A stretch of DNA of 64,000 nucleotides from the NCBI GenBank assembly GCA_016793325.1, contig JAEUKI010000077.1:62001-126000 (forward strand), written 5' to 3'. The first letter of the stretch is position 1; the number at the start of each line of letters is the position of its first letter. The DNA comes from Myxococcales bacterium. GTDB lineage: Bacteria; Myxococcota_A; Polyangia; Polyangiales; Ga0077539. Made by a program: the position numbers and the translations under genes. The notes beneath the pieces are model-generated. The model was given only the letters and a program-made list of their open reading frames with translations. It made no database searches and was not told the DNA's origin. Positions 60,156-64,000 of the stretch are shown here, one piece after another.

Positions 60156-60995
60156 TCAGCGCCTGGGTTTTGGCACTTTTTTGGGTTTCGCCTTCGCTCG
60201 CCCGCCGCGCTCGTCGCCCTTCGCGCGCTCGTCCTCGCGCTTCTCCCGCGCCGCACGCTTTCGCTCGTGCGCGCGAGCGGCGTCGCCCACCAACTCCGCG
60301 AACTTCCCCAGCCACGCGATGGGAACATTGCCGAACGTGAGCGCCTCTTTCTTCACGCGTACGTCCACCGATTCGAGCGGCGTTCCCTCCAACGCGCTCG
60401 ACACTTCGCGCACGACGGGCGCGATCGCGTCGGCCTCGCCCGACCCGTTGGTGCTCTGCGCGAGCCTCAGCGCCTCGGCGACCTCGTCCCACGACGCATC
60501 GGGAAGCAGCACGAGCTTCGCTTCTCCGTCGCGCACGACGGAGACCTTCACCGTCGCGAACACGACGGGCGTTCGTCCCTTGTCGACCGTGATCTTCTTC
60601 TGCGCGACCAGCAGCTGAATGACCATCTCGAGCAGCGAAGGGCCGAAGCGCTTGATCTCCTCGGCGTCGGCGCAGCGCGCCACGAGCACGTTGCGGCGCA
60701 CCGTGCGGGGAGACTCTTTCATGAACCGCTTGCAAAAGTCCCCGAAGTTTCTGTAGCCGCCGCCGAGGTACTTCGGCGTCTCGGCGTCGATCACGTCCGC
60801 GACGAGCTCGTAGCGCGCGTCGAACTTCGTCGCGTCTTGCTCGACGAGCGCGCGGAGCTTCTTCTCGGTCGCGCGCCAGTCCGCGACGAGCTTCGCGTCG
60901 ACGATGTTGGCCTCGGTGGGCTCCTTCTTCGCCTCGACCTCCGTCGATGACGCGCTGGTCTTCGTTGGTTTCGCCGCTCGCTTGCTCGTAGCCAT
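60156..60995 (-). CDS. putative DNA-binding helical protein beside palindrome pair
   Basis: About 279 residues from ATG 60995 (MATSKRAAKPTK); a start at 61004 adds three residues. Both ends are very basic: a Lys/Ala/Thr N-tail and a C-tail with RAHERKRAAREKREDERAKG, ending in KPKKVPKPRR. The core at 76-131 (YLGGGYRNFGDFCKRF, then SPRTVRRNVLVARCADAEEI, then SLLEMVIQLLVA) looks like an HTH region and aligns by eye with residues 64-119 of the protein at 37659. A beta/alpha block (VVFATVKVSVVRDGEAKLVL) follows. No nuclease or recombinase motif is seen. Its neighbouring palindromes match those upstream of the 37659 gene, suggesting a shared site-binding function. Confidence 0.72.
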   Translation of the reverse strand: MATSKRAAKPTKTSASSTEVEAKKEPTEANIVDAKLVADWRATEKKLRALVEQDATKFDARYELVADVIDAETPKYLGGGYRNFGDFCKRFMKESPRTVRRNVLVARCADAEEIKRFGPSLLEMVIQLLVAQKKITVDKGRTPVVFATVKVSVVRDGEAKLVLLPDASWDEVAEALRLAQSTNGSGEADAIAPVVREVSSALEGTPLESVDVRVKKEALTFGNVPIAWLGKFAELVGDAARAHERKRAAREKREDERAKGDERGGRAKAKPKKVPKPRR

Positions 60996-61157
60996 GAAGC
61001 ACACGCTACCAAAAGACCCGCCGTCGCTCGCGAGGCCGCGCCGTCACCTCGCTGACAAATCGCTCACCCGCCGAGCGGCGGCCCATGCGCTGGACGCTGG
61101 GGCGTTCGTTGCGCAAAGCGTGTGTGCGGCGCGCAAGCGCGGTACGCTGCGAGCCGC

Positions 61158-64000
61158 GTGGACACCTCTAGGATCGGCGGTCGGTTCGAGCTCGAAGCGA
61201 GCGTCGGCCGCGGCGCGTTCGCCGAGGTCTTTCGCGCCCGTGATTTGCGCACGGGTGAGCTCGTCGCGCTCAAGCGCATGCACCCGACGCTGGCGACCGA
61301 CGTGATCGCGCGCGAGCGGTTCTTGCGCGAAGCGAGGCTCCTTTCGCGGGTGGAGTCGCCGCACGTCGTTCCGTTGATCGCGCACGGGGACGACACGGAC
61401 AGCGCGGCGAACGAGCCGAACGCGCTGCCGTGGATGGCGCTCGCGTGGCTCGAAGGCGACGACCTGTCGCGCGTGATGTCCAAGGGGCGAATCGTTCCCG
61501 CGCAGGCCGTGGCGATCGCGAGGCAAGCCGCGCTCGGGCTCGACGCGCTGCACCGGGCCGGGATCGTTCACCGCGACGTGAAGCCGGCGAATTTCTTCGT
61601 GCGGTTTCGATCGCTCACTGACCTTCACGTCACGCTCATCGACCTCGGCGTCGCCCGCGCCCCGGTCGAGCGCGACATCACGCTCGACAACGTCCGCGTC
61701 GGAACGCCCGCGTACATGTCCCCCGAGCAAGCCCGCGGCGACGATCGGCTCTCGCCCCGCAGCGACCTCTATTCGCTCGGCGCGGTGCTCTACGAGCTCC
61801 TGGCGGGTCGCAAGCCCTTCGTCGGGACAGACCCCTTCTCGATCCTCGCGCGCATCGTCCTCGAAGACCCGCAGCCGCTCGCGACGTTCGCGCCCGAGCT
61901 GCCCGAGGAGCTTCTCGAGATCGTGCGTCGCGCGATGGAGCGCGACCCGAGCCATCGCTTCGAGAGCGCCCTCGCGATGGCCGAAGCGCTCGCGAGCCCT
62001 GGCGTGTTGCCAGACCGGCCGTCGCTGTTCGGAGCGGACAACGAGGTTCCCACCGCGCAGCTGCGCGTGGCGCAGACCGAGAAGACGATCGAGCGCCGCG
62101 TCGTGACAGTGCTGCTCGCGGACGTGGGCGCCGTGCGCGACGGCGAGGCCGCGTGTCGAACGGTCGAGCGCGTGATCGCGCAGCACGGAGGCAACGCGCA
62201 CCGACTGCTCGGGCGCAGGGTGCTCGCGCTCTTCGGCGCGCAGCGCACCGCGGGAGACGAGCCGGTTCGCGCAGCGCGCGCGGCGCTCGCGTTGCAGCAC
62301 GAGCTGCCACCCGCGCGGGTCGCGCTCGGGACCGCGCGGGCGCTCGCGGGCGCGGGCGCTCCGCCGATGGAAGCGGTCGAGCGTTGCGCCAAAGACCTCG
62401 AGCGAGCAGGCGGCGCCATCGCGGTCGACGAAGACACCGCGCGCGCCCTGCGAGCGCACTTCGTCGTCGAAGGCGCAGAGCGAAGCTGGGTGCTGCGGGG
62501 CGAGCGCGCGAGCTACACCGCCGTCTCGTCGAAGCTGCTCGGTCGAGAAGTTCCCATGATGGGACGAGAGCGCGAGCTCGACTCGCTGCTCGACGCCGCG
62601 CGCAACGCGCAGCGCGCGAAGTCCAACGCCGCTGCGCTCGTGACGGGCGCGCCGGGCATGGGCAAATCGCGGTTGCGCGTGGAGTTTCTGCGGCACCTCG
62701 AGGCAGAGCACCCGTTCGCGCAGCTCGCGATTCGATGCGATCCGATGCTGCAGGACGTTCCCTTCGGAGCGCTCGGTCGCGCGGTGAGACACCGCGCGAT
62801 GATCGAGCCCGATGACCATCCGCAGGTGCGCGCCGCGGCGCTCTCGCGTTGGGTTCGCTCGCTCGGCGCGAAGCTCGACTTCGACGTCCTGCGCGTCCTC
62901 GCTGCGGTCGACGACGTACCCGACGCCCTCGGCGACGACGCGGACGCGCGCCGCGATCGACTCCGCGAAGGCGTCTCGCAGCTCCTCGGCGCGCTCGCGA
63001 AGAGCGTCGAGAAGACCCTCGTCGTGATCGTCGAAGACATCCAGTGGCTCGACGACGCCTCGGTCGACGCGCTCGGCTGGTCCCTCGAAGGAACAGGCGA
63101 ACACTGGCTCTTTCTTCTCGCCCTCGGTCGCCCCGAGGTCTTTCGTCGATGGCCGCGGCTGTGGGACGCGACGATGGCCGCGCGCATCGAGCTCGCGCCG
63201 CTGACCGAACGCGCGACCGAGCAGCTCGTGTGGGCCGCCCTCGGACCCGAGGCGCAGCCCTCGCGCGTGCGCGCCATCGTCGAGCGTTCGACAGGCAACC
63301 CGCTGTTCGCCGAGGAGCTCGTGCGCAGCGCGCTCGCGGACGACGGTGAGCTCCCGCTCGCGATTCAAGCGGCGTTTCAGGGGCGACTCGACGCGCTTCC
63401 GCCCGAGGCGAAGCGCGCCGCGCTCGTCGCGAGCGTCCTTGGAACCACCGTGTGGCCCGACGCCGTCAGCGCGATGGACCCGACGCTCTCGACGGACGCC
63501 GCGCTCGCCGCGCTCGTGCACCAAGAGCTCTTGTCCAAGCGCCAGCGCGCCAGGCTCGGGCGCCGCGAAGAGTTTCTCTTTCGCCACGCGCTCCTCCGCG
63601 AGACCGCGTACGCGATGCTCTCTCCCGAGGACGCTGCGCGATGCCACGCCGCTGCGGCGCGCTGGCTCGCGGCCGCGGGCGAGCGCGACGACGCGATCTT
63701 GGGCGAGCACTTCTTTCGCGCGGGCGACGGGCAACGCGCGGCCGAGCGCTTTCTCGACGCCGCGCGCCGCGCGCTCCGCGAGGGCGCCAACGTCGCGGCG
63801 CTCGCGCACACCGAACGCGGCGTCTCGGGCGCATCGATCGACAAAGAGACCCTCGCGCAGCTGCACTCGCTCGCGGCGGCGGCCGCGCACCGCTTGGGCC
63901 GCTACGACACGTCGCTCGAGCACAGCGCGCGCGGGCTCGCCCTGGACGCCTCGCGCGCGATCGAGCTGCAGCTCACGGGACAGCGCGCGCTCACGCTCCG
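61158..64000 (+). CDS. Ser/Thr kinase - degenerate cyclase - AAA ATPase fusion (cut by window edge)
   Basis: Open from GTG 61158 to the edge, 947 complete codons without stop. Kinase (about 5-270): glycine loop VGRGAFAEVF, Lys in VALKRMHP, IVHRDVKPANFF, metal motif as LIDLGVA (DLG, not DFG) and GTPAYMSPEQARG. Residues 315-445 resemble a class III cyclase domain (ERRVVTVLLADVGAV, HRLLGRRVLALFGAQ), but the usual metal Asp pair and transition-state residues are not intact. A STAND/AAA-type ATPase follows, with P-loop VTGAPGMGKSRL near 494-505 and LVVIVEDIQWLDD. The end is TPR-like. Such fusions are typical of myxobacterial signalling. The activating signal is unknown. Confidence 0.92.
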   Translation, partial: MDTSRIGGRFELEASVGRGAFAEVFRARDLRTGELVALKRMHPTLATDVIARERFLREARLLSRVESPHVVPLIAHGDDTDSAANEPNALPWMALAWLEGDDLSRVMSKGRIVPAQAVAIARQAALGLDALHRAGIVHRDVKPANFFVRFRSLTDLHVTLIDLGVARAPVERDITLDNVRVGTPAYMSPEQARGDDRLSPRSDLYSLGAVLYELLAGRKPFVGTDPFSILARIVLEDPQPLATFAPELPEELLEIVRRAMERDPSHRFESALAMAEALASPGVLPDRPSLFGADNEVPTAQLRVAQTEKTIERRVVTVLLADVGAVRDGEAACRTVERVIAQHGGNAHRLLGRRVLALFGAQRTAGDEPVRAARAALALQHELPPARVALGTARALAGAGAPPMEAVERCAKDLERAGGAIAVDEDTARALRAHFVVEGAERSWVLRGERASYTAVSSKLLGREVPMMGRERELDSLLDAARNAQRAKSNAAALVTGAPGMGKSRLRVEFLRHLEAEHPFAQLAIRCDPMLQDVPFGALGRAVRHRAMIEPDDHPQVRAAALSRWVRSLGAKLDFDVLRVLAAVDDVPDALGDDADARRDRLREGVSQLLGALAKSVEKTLVVIVEDIQWLDDASVDALGWSLEGTGEHWLFLLALGRPEVFRRWPRLWDATMAARIELAPLTERATEQLVWAALGPEAQPSRVRAIVERSTGNPLFAEELVRSALADDGELPLAIQAAFQGRLDALPPEAKRAALVASVLGTTVWPDAVSAMDPTLSTDAALAALVHQELLSKRQRARLGRREEFLFRHALLRETAYAMLSPEDAARCHAAAARWLAAAGERDDAILGEHFFRAGDGQRAAERFLDAARRALREGANVAALAHTERGVSGASIDKETLAQLHSLAAAAAHRLGRYDTSLEHSARGLALDASRAIELQLTGQRALTL

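Noticed and set aside
61044..63923. 959-codon open frame on the minus strand
   Set aside because: It is exactly antisense to the kinase-ATPase gene, whose motifs are unmistakable. High GC with rare stop codons in the complementary frame explains its length; the translation is Arg/Glu/His low-complexity with no domain.
1..64000. CRISPR arrays, prophage genes, tRNA or rRNA genes
   Set aside because: No regularly spaced direct repeats with unique spacers, no phage structural or integrase motifs, and no T-loop or rRNA sequence were noticed on reading. A tRNAscan-SE/Rfam run would settle small RNAs.

Overview
This looks like a chromosomal segment of a high-GC (about 70 percent by eye) myxobacterium. 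The grounds are serine/threonine kinases in bacterial operons, FHA proteins, kinase-ATPase giants, and many lipoproteins whose lipobox is followed by an Asp/Thr/Ser/Gly-rich linker and sometimes a CGDDGCGG cysteine motif. That lipoprotein style recalls Polyangiales, especially Sandaracinaceae-like genomes. The assignment is an inference from gene content; there is no rRNA marker. Genes are tightly packed, often with 1-4 bp GTGA/ATGA/TTGA stop-start overlaps. I saw no tRNA, rRNA, CRISPR array, prophage or complete transposon.

Layout. 0-5 kb: sugar/envelope genes (partial nucleotidyltransferase-like gene, glycosyltransferase, DegT aminotransferase), a methyltransferase, a lipoprotein and ygfZ. 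5-8.4 kb: lipoprotein, MoxR-like ATPase and HExxH/VWA protein in one overlapping operon, running into maeB (8.4-10.7 kb). 10.7-16 kb: signalling block with a Ser/Thr kinase, a sigma factor, an unknown protein and a PAS histidine kinase with receiver. 16-20 kb: unknowns, a DUF4336 protein and a phosphoesterase lipoprotein. 20-24.3 kb: FAH-family protein, LysR regulator, YceI protein and homogentisate dioxygenase. 24.3-28.1 kb: short kdpD, kdpE and kup, a potassium module without kdpFABC. 28-36 kb: arfB, acetyltransferase, outer-membrane protein, a TerB-COQ4 fusion, YndJ-like protein, beta-carbonic anhydrase and amidase. 36-43 kb: VWA lipoprotein, a putative DNA-binding protein preceded by phased palindromes, SIP-type flavin reductase, nuclease-fold protein, Xaa-Pro aminopeptidase with a histone-H1-like tail and an FHA protein. 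43.6-51.5 kb: aat, the MbnP/MbnH metallo-mystery pair, a TrkA-N protein, a RAYT-type palindromic element, a RegB/RegA-like redox two-component system, a Cys/His-rich lipoprotein and a barrel protein. 51.7-64 kb: EEP-fold hydrolase, JmjC-cupin, FHA membrane protein, several lipoproteins, a second putative DNA-binding protein beside the same palindrome type, and a large kinase-pseudocyclase-ATPase running off the right edge.

Most unusual points: (1) two sets of GGGCAGATCTGCCC-type palindromes, spaced exactly 20 bp centre to centre, each next to one of two apparently related basic helical proteins; (2) a 221-bp element with 31-bp inverted ends (30/31 identical) whose right end supplies the stop codon of the RegB-like kinase; (3) an MbnP/MbnH pair close to a redox two-component system and metal-ligand-rich envelope proteins; (4) a TerB domain fused to a COQ4-like domain with an intact HDxxHx11E motif; (5) KdpDE coupled to kup.
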